Made by a program: the position numbers and the translations under genes
Notes under the pieces: generated by a model
Database searches by the model: none
Told to the model about the DNA's origin: nothing
What the model saw: only the letters and a program-made list of their open reading frames with translations
Assembly: GCF_000745005.1 (NCBI RefSeq)
Contig: NZ_JQNB01000001.1
Span: 682,001 to 746,000 of the forward strand
DNA length: 64,000 bases
DNA from: Luteibacter sp. 9135
GTDB taxonomy: Bacteria > Pseudomonadota > Gammaproteobacteria > Xanthomonadales > Rhodanobacteraceae
Direction of reading: 5' to 3'
Shown: in pieces, positions 23,907 to 33,595 of the stretch
Layout of the letters: every line of letters begins with the position of its first letter
Numbering within the stretch: the first letter of the stretch is position 1

Positions 23907-24788
23907 TCACCGCACCCGACGCCCCCACCTAGGCGCAAGCACAAACACAACCACCCCACAAAGCATCACCCCCACACCACCCCACACACCCGGTGCAAAG
24001 TGCTCGTCGAAGACGAGCCACGACGTGGCGATACCCGACACGGGCACCAGCAACGACAGTGGCGCCACCGCGGCCGCCGGATAGGTCTTCATCAAGGTAT
24101 TCCAGACGGAGTAGCCGAAAATCGTGGTGACATACGCCTGGAAAAGGATCGATCCAACCGCAGCCAGCGTGACGCCATGGCTCAGCGCGACGAAGGGCGC
24201 GGCACCGCGCACCCAGGCGGTCAGCAGCAACAGCGCCGGCGCGGCGAAGGCACTCGACCAGACGATGAAGGCCAGCATGTCTACCGGCTTGTATCGCTTC
24301 ACCAGCAGGTTGCAGACACTCCAGCTGAGTGCGGCGAGTAGCACCAGCAGTACGCCGCGCACGGTGGAAGCACCCTGCGTGTAGCCGATGACCAGCAGCA
24401 GGCCACCCACGGCGAGGGCCATCCCGACGACCTGCGGCCGACGGATTCGCTCGTCGAAAACCAACGCACTCAACAGCAGGGTGAAGAACGCGGCGAACTG
24501 CAGTACCAGTGACGATAGCCCCGGCGACATCCCTTTGGACATGGCAAGGTTCACAACAAACCATAGCCCCACGCCGAACAGCACGCCGTAGCCAGCCACC
24601 GCAGCCAGCGGCACGTTCGCCGGCCGGCAAAAGAAGAAGATCAGCGGCAGGGCGGTCATGAGGAACCGCAGCGCCGTGAGCAGGAAGGGATCGAGATCGC
24701 GAAGACCGACTTCGATCACGGAGAAGTTGCTGCCCCAGATCACGGTAACCAGCACCCCGAGTAGCAGATCGCGCGTGCGCATCGTCAA
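23907..24788 (-). CDS. EamA/DMT family exporter
   Basis: The 293-residue protein has ten predicted membrane helices in two EamA repeats, beginning LLLGVLVTVIWGSNFSVIEV and with the second repeat at about residue 145 (LLVLLAALSWSVCNLLVKR). The start pattern WGSNF is typical of the EamA/YdeD branch, which exports amino acids and related metabolites. It starts 6 bases after the stop of the upstream 2OG oxygenase gene, so the two form an operon. The substrate is unknown. Confidence 0.88.
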   Translation of the reverse strand: MTMRTRDLLLGVLVTVIWGSNFSVIEVGLRDLDPFLLTALRFLMTALPLIFFFCRPANVPLAAVAGYGVLFGVGLWFVVNLAMSKGMSPGLSSLVLQFAAFFTLLLSALVFDERIRRPQVVGMALAVGGLLLVIGYTQGASTVRGVLLVLLAALSWSVCNLLVKRYKPVDMLAFIVWSSAFAAPALLLLTAWVRGAAPFVALSHGVTLAAVGSILFQAYVTTIFGYSVWNTLMKTYPAAAVAPLSLLVPVSGIATSWLVFDEHFAPGVWGGVGVMLCGVVVFVLAPRWGRRVR

Positions 24789-24794
24789 AGTCCT

Positions 24795-25472
24795 TCAGGC
24801 AGGTGCTACACCGTCGTAGACGAAATCGTCGAAAGATGCGTGACGCCATGTATCGCCACGCACGTAATAGTTGAGGACCACGGAGATTTTTTGTTCGCTC
24901 ACCGTCGGCTCGCAATCATGGAGCACCTCCCTACCCTTCATCACAAGGAGCGTACCGGCGCGGGCATGGATGGCGCGTCGCTCCACCCAAGCGCCGCGTG
25001 AAGGATGCGCACGCGGTATCTGCATGCGCAGCGGGGCCTCGCGGTTGTCCGTCAGGAAGAGCAGTACGGTGATGCCGTTGGTGTCGTAGTGTTCGCCCAA
25101 CGTGCCGCCCCCCGGCGGGTAAACCTTGATATTGACGTCCGACCGGGGATAAGGAGAGAGGACCGCTTCCTGGTTAGTCACTGCGGCGACCAGGGGCAGG
25201 ATCGCCCGATAGACGGTGGTCAGCTCCGGCAAATGGCGGCGTACGTCGTCACCCTCGAAGATGTGGTGAAGATAGCGGCCACCTGTATCCGAGACTGCAT
25301 CGGTGCCCCTCCCTTCGTGATACACGAGCTTCACCTGACCTGCATTGATGAGTGTGTTTATCCGCTCGACCAGCAGTGCGCACTGGGCCGCGTCCATGAT
25401 CCCGTCCAGTGTGGTGGCGTAGTCGTAGTGATACTCGCGCACGCGATCGTCCAGCCGAAATGCCTGACTCAT
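24795..25472 (-). CDS. 2OG-Fe(II) oxygenase family protein
   Basis: The ATG at 25472 gives a 225-residue protein (MSQAFRLDDRV). The iron site is visible as HYD in TLGEHYDTNGITVLLFL (HxD) with a later His in VLHDCEPTV, and a double-stranded beta-helix style end (ISVVLNYYVRGD). These enzymes use 2-oxoglutarate and O2 to hydroxylate or halogenate a substrate. The gene is translated just ahead of the EamA exporter. The pair may modify and export one small molecule, which is inference. The ribosome-binding site is weak (GGGGGCA). Confidence 0.75.
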   Translation of the reverse strand: MSQAFRLDDRVREYHYDYATTLDGIMDAAQCALLVERINTLINAGQVKLVYHEGRGTDAVSDTGGRYLHHIFEGDDVRRHLPELTTVYRAILPLVAAVTNQEAVLSPYPRSDVNIKVYPPGGGTLGEHYDTNGITVLLFLTDNREAPLRMQIPRAHPSRGAWVERRAIHARAGTLLVMKGREVLHDCEPTVSEQKISVVLNYYVRGDTWRHASFDDFVYDGVAPA

Positions 25473-25642
25473 TGCATTGCCCCCATGAAAGGAAGCGGGA
25501 ACGCTAGGACCCGGCCGAGGAGAGCGATATAGAAGAATTCTGAGTTTCAGGGGTACCCGCGTGAAACGTGACGTGCGCCACATTCTCGGCGGAACGCCGG
25601 CGTTTCGATGGCCTGCGCCGCACCCCTGAGCCTTACCTCACG

Positions 25643-26428
25643 TCAGTCCGCTTCATCCTCGAAGCGCAGGTGCTTCACGCTGCGCCCGTGCCGACGCACG
25701 AGTTTCAGGGCCTCGATACCCACCTTGATATGCCGGTCGACGAAGTTGGCCGTGACCGCCGCGTCGCTGGATTCGGTCTTCACGCCTTCCGGAATCATGG
25801 GCTGGTCGGAGACGAGCAGCAGCGCGCCGCAGGGAATGTGGTTGGCGAAGCCGGCGGCGAAGATCGTGGCCGTTTCCATGTCGATGGCCATGCTGCGCGT
25901 GCGCCGCAGGTAATCCTTGAAGGCCTCGTCGTGTTCCCATACGCGGCGGTTGGTGGTGTAGACGGTACCGGTCCAGTAGTCGTGGCCCAGGTCGCGGATC
26001 ATCGTCGATACCGCGCGTTGCAGCTGGAACGCCGGCAGGGCCGGCACCTCGGGCAAGAGGTAATCGTTGGACGTGCCCTCGCCGCGGATGGCGGCAATGG
26101 GCAGGATGAGGTCGCCGATGGCGTTCTTGCGCTTCAGGCCACCGCACTTGCCGAGGAACAGCACGGCCTCCGGCTCGATCACGCTGAGCAGGTCCATGAT
26201 GGTCGCGGCATTGGGACTGCCCATGCCGAAGTTGATCAAGGTGATGCCGTCGGCCGTGGCGTTGGGCATGGCGCGGTCGCGACCGCGTACCTCCACCCCA
26301 TGGTCCGTGGCGAAGCGCTCCACGTAGTGGCCGAAGTTGGTCAGCAGGATGTGCCGGCCGAAGGCCTCCAGGGGGGTGCCCGTGTAGCGGGGCAGCCAGT
26401 TGGAGACGATCTCGTTCTTGGTTTTCAT
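25643..26428 (-). CDS. amn: AMP nucleosidase
   Basis: The enzyme splits AMP into adenine and ribose 5-phosphate and so helps set the adenylate pool. The 261-residue product is the short form that has the nucleoside phosphorylase fold. Motifs include LINFGMGSPNAATIMDLL, LFLGKCGGLK, and SMAIDMETATIFAAGF, which holds the Glu that contacts the sugar. I use the ATG at 26428 (MKTKNEIVSNWLPRYTG); a start at 26473 is possible. It is divergent from degV, with 194 bases between. Confidence 0.9.
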   Translation of the reverse strand: MKTKNEIVSNWLPRYTGTPLEAFGRHILLTNFGHYVERFATDHGVEVRGRDRAMPNATADGITLINFGMGSPNAATIMDLLSVIEPEAVLFLGKCGGLKRKNAIGDLILPIAAIRGEGTSNDYLLPEVPALPAFQLQRAVSTMIRDLGHDYWTGTVYTTNRRVWEHDEAFKDYLRRTRSMAIDMETATIFAAGFANHIPCGALLLVSDQPMIPEGVKTESSDAAVTANFVDRHIKVGIEALKLVRRHGRSVKHLRFEDEAD

Positions 26429-26622
26429 GGGGAATCCGGTTGCGCGTGCGCCGGCGGCGGAGGCCACCTTCACGGTCCGACGGCGCGGTTACCGGCGACG
26501 CCACGCCGGCGGAGTGCCAAATTCAATCGGCGGAGTGTAGCATCCGGCCCAGCGGAGGACATGGGACGCAGCGGGCGTTTCGGGCGCCGCGAGGCTTTGC
26601 GGCCGTGGATGGGAGGGTGCCG

Positions 26623-27567
26623 ATGCGAATCGGAGTGGCGATCGATGCGGCCTGCGACGTGCCGCGTGACTTCATCGAGCACAACGGCATCGCGGTCATG
26701 CCCGTCACGGTCAAGGTGGACGGCCAAAGCTTCAAGGACGACCGCGACCCCGACGAGATCCGGCGTTTCCTCGACCAGAAGCTGGGCAGCCGCAGCCACT
26801 CGGCAGAAACCGAGGCCAGCTCGGTCGAGGATGTGCAAAACCTGGTGCTCGATCACATGGTGGCGCGGTTCGACTGCGTGGTCTGCCTGACCATCATGGC
26901 CACGCGCAGCCCGATCCACGACAACGTGATCAAGGCCAGCTTCGCCATCCTCAAGAACTACCGGCCCCTTCGCGAGGCGGCGGGGCAGACGGGTCCGTTC
27001 CTGATGCGCGTCGTCGACACCCGCACTATCTTCGCCGGCTCCGTGCCGGCCATCGCCGAGACCGTACGCATGATCCGCGCGGGCAAATCGCCTGCCGAGG
27101 TACGCGAGCGCGCCGCCCACATCTCCGACTGCTCGTACGGCTACATGCTGCCGCGGGACCTCAACTACCTGCGTTCGCGTGCGCGAAGCAAGGGCGACCG
27201 CAGCGTCAGCTTCCTGACGTCGATGCTGGGCAGCGCCCTGGACATCAAGCCCATCCTGCGCGCGCACCGTGGCGAGACCGGCCCGGTAGGCAAGGTGCGG
27301 GGGTTCGAGCACGGTGCGCAATCGTTGTTCGAGTATGCGTCACGCCGCGTGCAGGCCGGACTGCTGGTGCCGTCGTTGTCGCTGAGTTACGGCGGCGACC
27401 TGGACGACATGCGCAACCTGCCCGGCTACCACCCGCTCACCCGTGCCTGCGGCGACGCCGGTGTCGAGATCCTCGAAAGCCCGATGAGCATCACCGGCAT
27501 GGTCAACGTCGGCGAAGGCGCGATGACGCTCGGCCTGGCCGGCGAAGACCACGTCGCCGAGTTTTGA
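26623..27567 (+). CDS. DegV family fatty-acid-binding protein
   Basis: The ATG at 26623 has GGGAGG 7 bases upstream and opens with MRIGVAIDAACDVPRDFIEH, the usual DegV start. The 314-residue protein has the two-domain DegV/FakB layout, with SSVEDVQNLVLDHM, a lipid-site region VVDTRTIFAGSVP, and the C-terminal part KPILRAHRGETGPVGKVRG. DegV proteins bind one fatty acid and, as FakB, present it to a FakA-type kinase. No kinase gene is seen nearby. The next gene begins 2 bases after the stop. Confidence 0.88.
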   Translation: MRIGVAIDAACDVPRDFIEHNGIAVMPVTVKVDGQSFKDDRDPDEIRRFLDQKLGSRSHSAETEASSVEDVQNLVLDHMVARFDCVVCLTIMATRSPIHDNVIKASFAILKNYRPLREAAGQTGPFLMRVVDTRTIFAGSVPAIAETVRMIRAGKSPAEVRERAAHISDCSYGYMLPRDLNYLRSRARSKGDRSVSFLTSMLGSALDIKPILRAHRGETGPVGKVRGFEHGAQSLFEYASRRVQAGLLVPSLSLSYGGDLDDMRNLPGYHPLTRACGDAGVEILESPMSITGMVNVGEGAMTLGLAGEDHVAEF

Positions 27568-27569
27568 CC

Positions 27570-28223
27570 GTGCACGGCCGGCACATCGTCCTCGTCGCTC
27601 TGGCCATGCTGGCCAACGACGCCACGCGTGCGGAGACGGTCTACAAGTGCATGGCATCCGGCCAGGTCATCTACCAGCAGACCCCGTGTCCGAAGTCGCA
27701 GCAGCAACAGACGATCCGGCTGGCCGATCCCGCACCGGTGGCCGCGCGTAGCGCCCCTCCGCCGGTGGACATGCTCCCGGTCGGAGAGACGGCACCGGCG
27801 CCGGATGCCGCGGCGCCCACGATGCCCGACGCGCCGCCGCCCCGCCTCTACGGCTGCATCCGCGCCACGGACGGCACGCCGTACACGCGGCCGGACGGCA
27901 ACACCGAGCCCTACCTCGCGCCGTCGGGCGTGGTGGGCGACTTCGGCGGCACCCTCGGCGAAGCGTACAGCGGCCGCAACGCCGCCATCGCCTCGGCGCC
28001 GGAGCTCAATCGAGGCAAGGGCAGCGTCGGCGTGCTCACCAACACCAACTACATCTGGGTGCAGGACACCTGCCGTCGCCTGAGCCTGGACGAGACCTGC
28101 CGTGTGCTGCACGACGAGGCGGACGCCAACCGCAAGGCCTTGCGCAACGCCTTCAAGAGCGACCGCCCGCCGCTGGAAGCGAAAGATGCCGCGCTGAGCC
28201 GGCAACTGGCGGGCTGCGGCTGA
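27570..28223 (+). CDS. Exported DUF4124-domain protein
   Basis: The 217-residue product has a signal peptide (HIVLVALAMLANDATRAE) and, just after it, YKCMASGQVIYQQTPCP, the DUF4124 pattern with paired cysteines found in many Xanthomonadales periplasmic proteins. A Pro/Ala-rich linker (about residues 55-95) leads to a second Cys-containing part (YGCIRATDGTPY ... DTCRRLSLDETCRVL). I chose GTG at 27570; TTG at 27564 overlaps the degV stop. The function is unknown. It ends 12 bases from the converging SDR gene. Confidence 0.75.
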   Translation: MHGRHIVLVALAMLANDATRAETVYKCMASGQVIYQQTPCPKSQQQQTIRLADPAPVAARSAPPPVDMLPVGETAPAPDAAAPTMPDAPPPRLYGCIRATDGTPYTRPDGNTEPYLAPSGVVGDFGGTLGEAYSGRNAAIASAPELNRGKGSVGVLTNTNYIWVQDTCRRLSLDETCRVLHDEADANRKALRNAFKSDRPPLEAKDAALSRQLAGCG

Positions 28224-28235
28224 TCGCCGGCGCGA

Positions 28236-29018
28236 TCAGAACCCGTAACGCAGGAACCCGCCATCCACCGCGACGATCTCGCCGGTGACGTAGCTGGAGG
28301 CCGGCAGGCAGAGGAAGGCCACCGCACCGGCGACCTCTTCGGGTTCACCGATCCGGCCCATGGGCGTGCGATCGAGCACCTCCTCGAGGTATTCCGTGTC
28401 GGCCAGTGCGGGCTCGCTTCGCTGCGTGCGGATGTACCACGGCGCCACGGCGTTCACCCGGATACCGTCCTCGGCCCATTCAACGGCCAGGTTGCGGGTC
28501 ATCTGGTGCAGCGCGGCCTTGGTCATGCCATAGGGGGAACCCGTACGCACGTGCGTCACGCCGGATACCGAGCCGACGTTGACGATGGCTGCATTGGCAT
28601 GCTGGATCAGGTGCGGGTAGGCGGCACGGCTCATCTCGAACGCGGAGAAGACATTCAGTTCGAACAAGGCGCGGTATTCGTCGGCCTCGTAATCGAGCGT
28701 GGCACGTGGCGTGTTGCCGCCGACGTTGTTGACCAGGATGGAAAGGTCCACGTCCAGGTCCACCACCCAGTCGAACACGGCGAGGCGGTCTTCCTGCTCG
28801 GCAAGGTCGGCCGCCATGCCCAGGATCTCGACATCGGGACACTCGTCGGCCAGTTCGTCGCGTACTTCCTGCAGGACCAGTTCGTCACGGGCGACCAGCA
28901 GCACATCGGCGCCGAGTGCGGCCAGTTCGCGCGCGCAGGCATAACCGATGCCCTTGCTCGCGCCGGTGACGAGTGCGGTGCGCCCGTCGAGGCGCCAGCT
29001 GGAAAGTCGTGGATGCAT
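28236..29018 (-). CDS. SDR family oxidoreductase (tropinone reductase-like)
   Basis: This 260-residue NAD(P)-dependent short-chain dehydrogenase has the cofactor motif TGASKGIG, the NNVGGN loop, catalytic Ser/Tyr/Lys in [21 protein letters not shown], and the C-terminal [12 protein letters not shown]. The ATG at 29018 gives [20 protein letters not shown]; longer starts add no conserved residues. SDRs of this form resemble plant tropinone reductases by sequence, but the substrate is not predictable. It diverges from the ABC ATPase gene 46 bases away. Confidence 0.88.
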   Translation of the reverse strand: MHPRLSSWRLDGRTALVTGASKGIGYACARELAALGADVLLVARDELVLQEVRDELADECPDVEILGMAADLAEQEDRLAVFDWVVDLDVDLSILVNNVGGNTPRATLDYEADEYRALFELNVFSAFEMSRAAYPHLIQHANAAIVNVGSVSGVTHVRTGSPYGMTKAALHQMTRNLAVEWAEDGIRVNAVAPWYIRTQRSEPALADTEYLEEVLDRTPMGRIGEPEEVAGAVAFLCLPASSYVTGEIVAVDGGFLRYGF

Positions 29019-29064
29019 GAAAGGTCTCCGTCGTTGAGCGCATCCTACAAGGTATGCTCCGGGG

Positions 29065-29865
29065 ATGGACGTCCAGACTCCCCTGCTCTCGATCGACCGG
29101 GCCACCGTGGTGCGCGACGGTCGAACACTGCTCGATGCGCTGTCGCTGGTCATCGCCGAAGGGCAGCACACGGCCATCCTCGGGCCCAACGGTTCGGGCA
29201 AATCCACCTTGGTGAAGCTGATCGAGCGCCGGCTCTATCCGCTGGTGCATGCGGATCGCTCACCCGTCGTGCAGGTCTTCGGTCGCGACCGCTGGAACGT
29301 GGCCGAACTGCGTCGCCTGGTCGGCGTGGTATCCGCGGACCTGCGCTGCGAGTTCGAGGCATCCAGCGATACGGCGATGGATGTGGTGCTTTCCGGCTTC
29401 TTTGCCGCGACGACGCTGGGCCTCGATCACGAGGTGAGTGACACGATGCGTGAAGGCGCCACCGAGGCCTTGCGACGCGTCGGCGCGAATCATCTCGCCG
29501 ACCGCGACGTCAGCACCCTCTCCACGGGCGAGGCCCGCCGTGTACTGATCGCGCGCGCACTGGTGCATCGTCCCCGCGCCCTGCTGCTGGACGAGCCCAG
29601 CGCCGGACTGGACCCCGGCACACGGCGGCGCTTCGTCGAACTGCTGCGCCAACTGGCCCGCGAGGGCACCACCCTGGTGCTGGTCACCCATCACGTCGAG
29701 GAGATCGTTCCGGAGATCGACCAGGTAGTGATGCTGCATGACGGCGCACTGTTCGCGCAGGGTCCGAAAGCGGCGCTGCTGACGGACGCACGGCTTTCGG
29801 CGTTGTTCGACTGGCCCATCCAGGTGCAGTGCACCGGCGGGTTCTACGGCACGCGATTGCGCTGA
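29065..29865 (+). CDS. ABC transporter ATP-binding protein
   Basis: The 266-residue ATPase has Walker [12 protein letters not shown], signature LSTGEARRV, Walker [14 protein letters not shown] and the switch His in LVTHHVEEI. No permease or binding protein gene is next to it, so it acts as an orphan ATPase or pairs with a distant membrane subunit. The sequence is of the type seen in small iron/molybdenum-related ABC ATPases (YlmA/ModF-like), a weak guess. The start ATG follows the gap shared with the SDR gene. Confidence 0.87.
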   Translation: MDVQTPLLSIDRATVVRDGRTLLDALSLVIAEGQHTAILGPNGSGKSTLVKLIERRLYPLVHADRSPVVQVFGRDRWNVAELRRLVGVVSADLRCEFEASSDTAMDVVLSGFFAATTLGLDHEVSDTMREGATEALRRVGANHLADRDVSTLSTGEARRVLIARALVHRPRALLLDEPSAGLDPGTRRRFVELLRQLAREGTTLVLVTHHVEEIVPEIDQVVMLHDGALFAQGPKAALLTDARLSALFDWPIQVQCTGGFYGTRLR

Positions 29866-29914
29866 CACCGCCTGCGCGAGAGACTCCGGGGCGTCTCCCG
29901 AGGAGTTGCCTGCC

Positions 29915-30130
29915 ATGAACCGTGCCGCTTTACCCGTGTTGATCGCGCTTGCCTGTGCGGGATGCTCGAAGCCGCCGGCACCTGCCCAAGAGCCGCCGGC
30001 GCCGCAGGCGCGCGTGCACACGCCCTGGGACTCACTCGAGGCGCAGAAGAAAAAAGCCCAGGACGTGCAGAACACGGTCGACGCCCAGGCCAAGGCCCAG
30101 GACGCCGCGCTCCGCGCGCAGGAGCAATAA
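29915..30130 (+). CDS. Small putative lipoprotein
   Basis: This 71-residue protein starts MNRAALPVLIALACAGC, a lipoprotein-like signal with a Cys at residue 17, then a Pro-rich stretch and a charged helix (EAQKKKAQDVQNTVDAQAKA) that may form a coiled coil. AGGAG lies 9 bases before the ATG at 29915. The lipobox has Cys at -3, which is unusual. It converges with sppA, 3 bases apart. The function is unknown. Confidence 0.7.
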   Translation: MNRAALPVLIALACAGCSKPPAPAQEPPAPQARVHTPWDSLEAQKKKAQDVQNTVDAQAKAQDAALRAQEQ

Positions 30131-30133
30131 GCC

Positions 30134-32068
30134 TTACCGCGGCGAGCAGAAGCAGTAGGCGTAGACGTTGGGCTTGCCCGCCTCCGCCGTGCGGAACAAG
30201 GCGAACTCCGGTGCCAGCTTCGGCAACATCGCCACCCAGGACGGCAGGCGCACGCCCCATGACATCGCCACGTGCGCCTCGGTGCTGTCGCCGACGTTGG
30301 TCAGGAAACGCTCGAACGCGCCCATCGGTTTCTCGGCATAACGCACGTGGACATCCTTGCCCAGATGGGCCTCCTGCGCCGCATCGCGGATCGCATCGTC
30401 GAGGTTGCCGAGCTTGTCGACCAGGCCGCGCTCCAGCGCCTGCTGGCCGGTCCAGACGCGACCCTGCGCGATAGCGTCGATGGACGCGAAGTCCTTGCCG
30501 CGCGCCTTCGCCACGTTGCCGACGAAATCGCGGTAGCCCTTGTCGATGATGCTCTGGATCAGCACGCCGACGTTCGGGTCCAGCGGGCGGGTGACGTCGA
30601 ACGCGCCGGCCAGCGGACCGGTCGCCACGCCGTCGCTCTTCACGCCCAGCTTGGCAAGGGTGTCGGGCACGGTGAAGAACATGCCGAAGATGCCGATGGA
30701 GCCGGTGATGGTGTTGGGCTCGGCATAGATGCGGTTGGCATTCATCGAGATCCAGTAGCCGCCGCTGGCGGCCACGTCGCCCATGGACACCACCACGGGA
30801 ATGCCTGCGGCGCGGGTGAGTTCGACCTCGCGGCGGATCTGCTCGGCGGCATACACCTCACCACCGGGCGAGTTCACGCGCAGCACCAGTGCCTTCGTGC
30901 GGCCGTCGTTACGCACGCTGCGGATGAGCGCGGCCGTGGAGTCGCCACCGATCGAACCCTGCGCCTGCTTGCCGCCGGTGATCTCGCCTTCGGCGACCAC
31001 CACCGTGACGCCGTTGCCCGTCTCCAGCATGTCCGCGTTCGACAGGCCGCGATCAGCCAGGTAGCCGCCCAGGTCCACCTGGCGGAAACCCTGTTCCTTC
31101 TTGCCGGCCGGTACGCCCTGCTTGCGCAGCATCTGCACGAACTGCTGTTCGGTGGCGATGCCGTCGACGAGTTTTTCCTCGACGGCCAGGTCGGCCAGGC
31201 TGCCCCTGGCATCACGCACGCGATCGGCCAGGTTGTCCACATCGGCGCGCAGCGCCGCGGGATCGAGGTGACGGCGGGCCGCCACCTCGTCGATCCACGT
31301 GGACCAGAGGCCGCCGAGCCAGAACGCGTCGGCTTCCTTCGATTCCGGCGAGGCGTGATCGAGGATGAACGGCTCCGCCGCGCTCTTGAACTGGCCGACG
31401 CGGAACAGGTGCACCTGCACGCCCAGGCGGTCGAGCAGATCCTTGTAGAACAGGCGGTAATTGGCCAGGCCCGTGGCCATGACGCCACCCTGCGGGTCGA
31501 TATAGACCTTGTCCGCATGCGAGGCGAGGTAGTACTGGCTCTGGTCCAGGCTGGCCCCCCAGGCGAGCACCGGCTTGCCGGTGGCGCGGAAGCGATCCAG
31601 CGCGGCGCCCACCTCACGCAACGAGGCGAAGCCGCCGGCCTGGAGACGGTCCGGCCGCAGCACGATGCGGGTCACGTGCGCGTCCGTGGCGGCGGCGTCG
31701 ATGGCGCGCACCATGTCGCGCACCTGCACCTGCTTCACCGCGTCGCCCGACATGCGGCCCAGCGCGCGGGACAGCGGATCGGCGCTGTACTGCTCGACCA
31801 GGGCGCCCTCGGGCGCCAGCACCAGCACCGTCTGGTCGGTGACCCGGGCACCGCGGCTGCCGACGAACAGGCCCAGCAGCACCAGTGCCAGCAGGCCGAA
31901 GAAGAACACGTTGATGACGATCAGCCGGGTGAGGTTGATACCCCGGCCCAGGGTGCGCATGAAGCGGCCGAAACCGCCGCCGCGACGCGGCGCCGCCGGC
32001 GGTACCGGTGGAACCGGCTGGGGGCGATCGGGCAGGGGCGGGGGCACGGCGTCGTAGCGATCCGACAT
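30134..32068 (-). CDS. sppA: Signal peptide peptidase SppA, long form
   Basis: SppA is an inner-membrane serine protease that degrades cleaved signal peptides. The 644-residue product is the long, 67K type with two S49 domains. It has a Pro-rich cytosolic end and one membrane helix (LIVINVFFFGLLALVLLG) at about 48-66. The catalytic Lys is in VGQFKSAAEPF (about 227) and the Ser nucleophile in GDVAASGGYWIS (about 435), the spacing expected for a bipartite site. It follows the MATE gene by 53 bases on the same strand. Confidence 0.93.
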   Translation of the reverse strand: MSDRYDAVPPPLPDRPQPVPPVPPAAPRRGGGFGRFMRTLGRGINLTRLIVINVFFFGLLALVLLGLFVGSRGARVTDQTVLVLAPEGALVEQYSADPLSRALGRMSGDAVKQVQVRDMVRAIDAAATDAHVTRIVLRPDRLQAGGFASLREVGAALDRFRATGKPVLAWGASLDQSQYYLASHADKVYIDPQGGVMATGLANYRLFYKDLLDRLGVQVHLFRVGQFKSAAEPFILDHASPESKEADAFWLGGLWSTWIDEVAARRHLDPAALRADVDNLADRVRDARGSLADLAVEEKLVDGIATEQQFVQMLRKQGVPAGKKEQGFRQVDLGGYLADRGLSNADMLETGNGVTVVVAEGEITGGKQAQGSIGGDSTAALIRSVRNDGRTKALVLRVNSPGGEVYAAEQIRREVELTRAAGIPVVVSMGDVAASGGYWISMNANRIYAEPNTITGSIGIFGMFFTVPDTLAKLGVKSDGVATGPLAGAFDVTRPLDPNVGVLIQSIIDKGYRDFVGNVAKARGKDFASIDAIAQGRVWTGQQALERGLVDKLGNLDDAIRDAAQEAHLGKDVHVRYAEKPMGAFERFLTNVGDSTEAHVAMSWGVRLPSWVAMLPKLAPEFALFRTAEAGKPNVYAYCFCSPR

Positions 32069-32121
32069 CTAAGTGGCTTCCTTGATGATGGTGTGCAGCG
32101 TAGCGCGTCGGGTCGTCGGCA

Positions 32122-33510
32122 TCACGTGTGGAAAGACACGGGCGCCACGTTGTCGGGATCGTCGCGCCAGCGGGCCCGGGCGCTGCTGCGCCAGAACCGC
32201 GCGAACAGCAACACGGCGGCCATGCTCAGCCCGGCGATCAGGCCCATCCACATGCCGCGGGCGCCCATCTGGTGGGGAAACGCCAGCCACCAGCCGATGG
32301 GCATGCCCACCCCCCAATAGGCGAACAGGGTGATGACCATCGGCACCCGGGTGTCCTTGAGGCCGCGCAGGGCGCCGTTGGAGGCGACCTGGATGCCGTC
32401 GGAAAACTGGAACAGACCCGCCAGGACGAGCAGCTGCGAGGCCATGGCGATCACCGCGGGATCGCCCGTGTAGAGGCGCGCGATGGGGCCGGGCAGGAGC
32501 AGCATGATGCCGGACGATACGCATTGCGTGACCAGCACCAGCACGATGCCGGACATGCCCGCGTAGCGCACCCCGACGGCATCCCCCCGACCGGCGGCAT
32601 TGCCGACCCGCACCGTGATCGCCATGGACAGGCCCAGCGGGATCATGAAGGCCACCGAGGCCACGTTGAGGGCCACATGGTGGCCGGCCGTGACCGTTTC
32701 GCCCAGCCGTCCGATCAGCAGGGCCACGGCGACGAACAACCCCGCCTCCATCAGGAGGGTGACGGCCATGGGCACGCCGATGTGCAGCAACTGGGCGATC
32801 TGCCGACGGTCCGGTGGGGCCATCCGCTGGCGGAGGTTGAGGTCGCGGTAGTTGCGGTGGCGGAACACGTAGATGCCGAAGCCGATGGTTTCCAGCCAGA
32901 GCACGATCGCCGTGGCGATACCGCTGCCGCGGGCGCCCATCGGCGGGATGCCGAGCTTGCCGTACATCAGCACGTAACCCAGCGGCGCCAGCATCAGCAG
33001 GCCGCCGAAGCTGAAGTACATGGAGGGCCGGGGCATGGAAAGGCCCTCGGACAACCCGCGCAGGGCGAAATAGGTGGTGAGCGCCGGCGCCGCGAAGCAG
33101 ATCGCGTGCAGGAAGGCGCGCACGTCCGCCCGCATGGACTCGACCACGCCGAACACGTCCATCAGCGGCGAGGCGTGCCACACCGCCACGGCCAGCAGCA
33201 GGCCGAGCGCCCAGGCGATGTACAGCGCCTGGTGGAACACCGCGCCCACCTCGCCGCGACGCCCTGCCCCGTCGAGTTGGGCGACCGTGGGTGGCACGGC
33301 CATCATGGTGCCGATGCCGGTGACGATCGCCAGCACCCAGATATTGGCGCCCGTGACCACGGACGCCTGCGTATGCGCACCCTGGTGCCCGGCAAGCACG
33401 GCGTCGACGACGTTGGTGCCGATGGCGGAAAGCTGCGCGGCGATCATCGGCAGGGCCAACCGGACGGTGGCGCCGATCTCGCGACGGGCGCGGGCACGGT
33501 CGAGGGACAT
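32122..33510 (-). CDS. MATE family multidrug efflux transporter
   Basis: The 462-residue protein has twelve membrane helices and the two-fold MATE repeat, with LALPMIAAQLSAIGTNVVDAV at the start and IGVPMAVTLLMEAGLFVAVA opening the second half. NorM-type MATE pumps export cationic drugs using Na+ or H+. GGGAGGG stands close upstream of the ATG. It is divergent from the DUF3667 gene. A good -10 box TACAAT (33543-33538, minus strand) lies 28 bases before the start. Confidence 0.9.
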   Translation of the reverse strand: MSLDRARARREIGATVRLALPMIAAQLSAIGTNVVDAVLAGHQGAHTQASVVTGANIWVLAIVTGIGTMMAVPPTVAQLDGAGRRGEVGAVFHQALYIAWALGLLLAVAVWHASPLMDVFGVVESMRADVRAFLHAICFAAPALTTYFALRGLSEGLSMPRPSMYFSFGGLLMLAPLGYVLMYGKLGIPPMGARGSGIATAIVLWLETIGFGIYVFRHRNYRDLNLRQRMAPPDRRQIAQLLHIGVPMAVTLLMEAGLFVAVALLIGRLGETVTAGHHVALNVASVAFMIPLGLSMAITVRVGNAAGRGDAVGVRYAGMSGIVLVLVTQCVSSGIMLLLPGPIARLYTGDPAVIAMASQLLVLAGLFQFSDGIQVASNGALRGLKDTRVPMVITLFAYWGVGMPIGWWLAFPHQMGARGMWMGLIAGLSMAAVLLFARFWRSSARARWRDDPDNVAPVSFHT

Positions 33511-33595
33511 GGGAGGGCAATGACGTGTGGGCCGTCCATTGTAGCGTTCCCCGTGCGATCATCCGACCCCGCAGGGGACAAGGGGAACCTACGGA

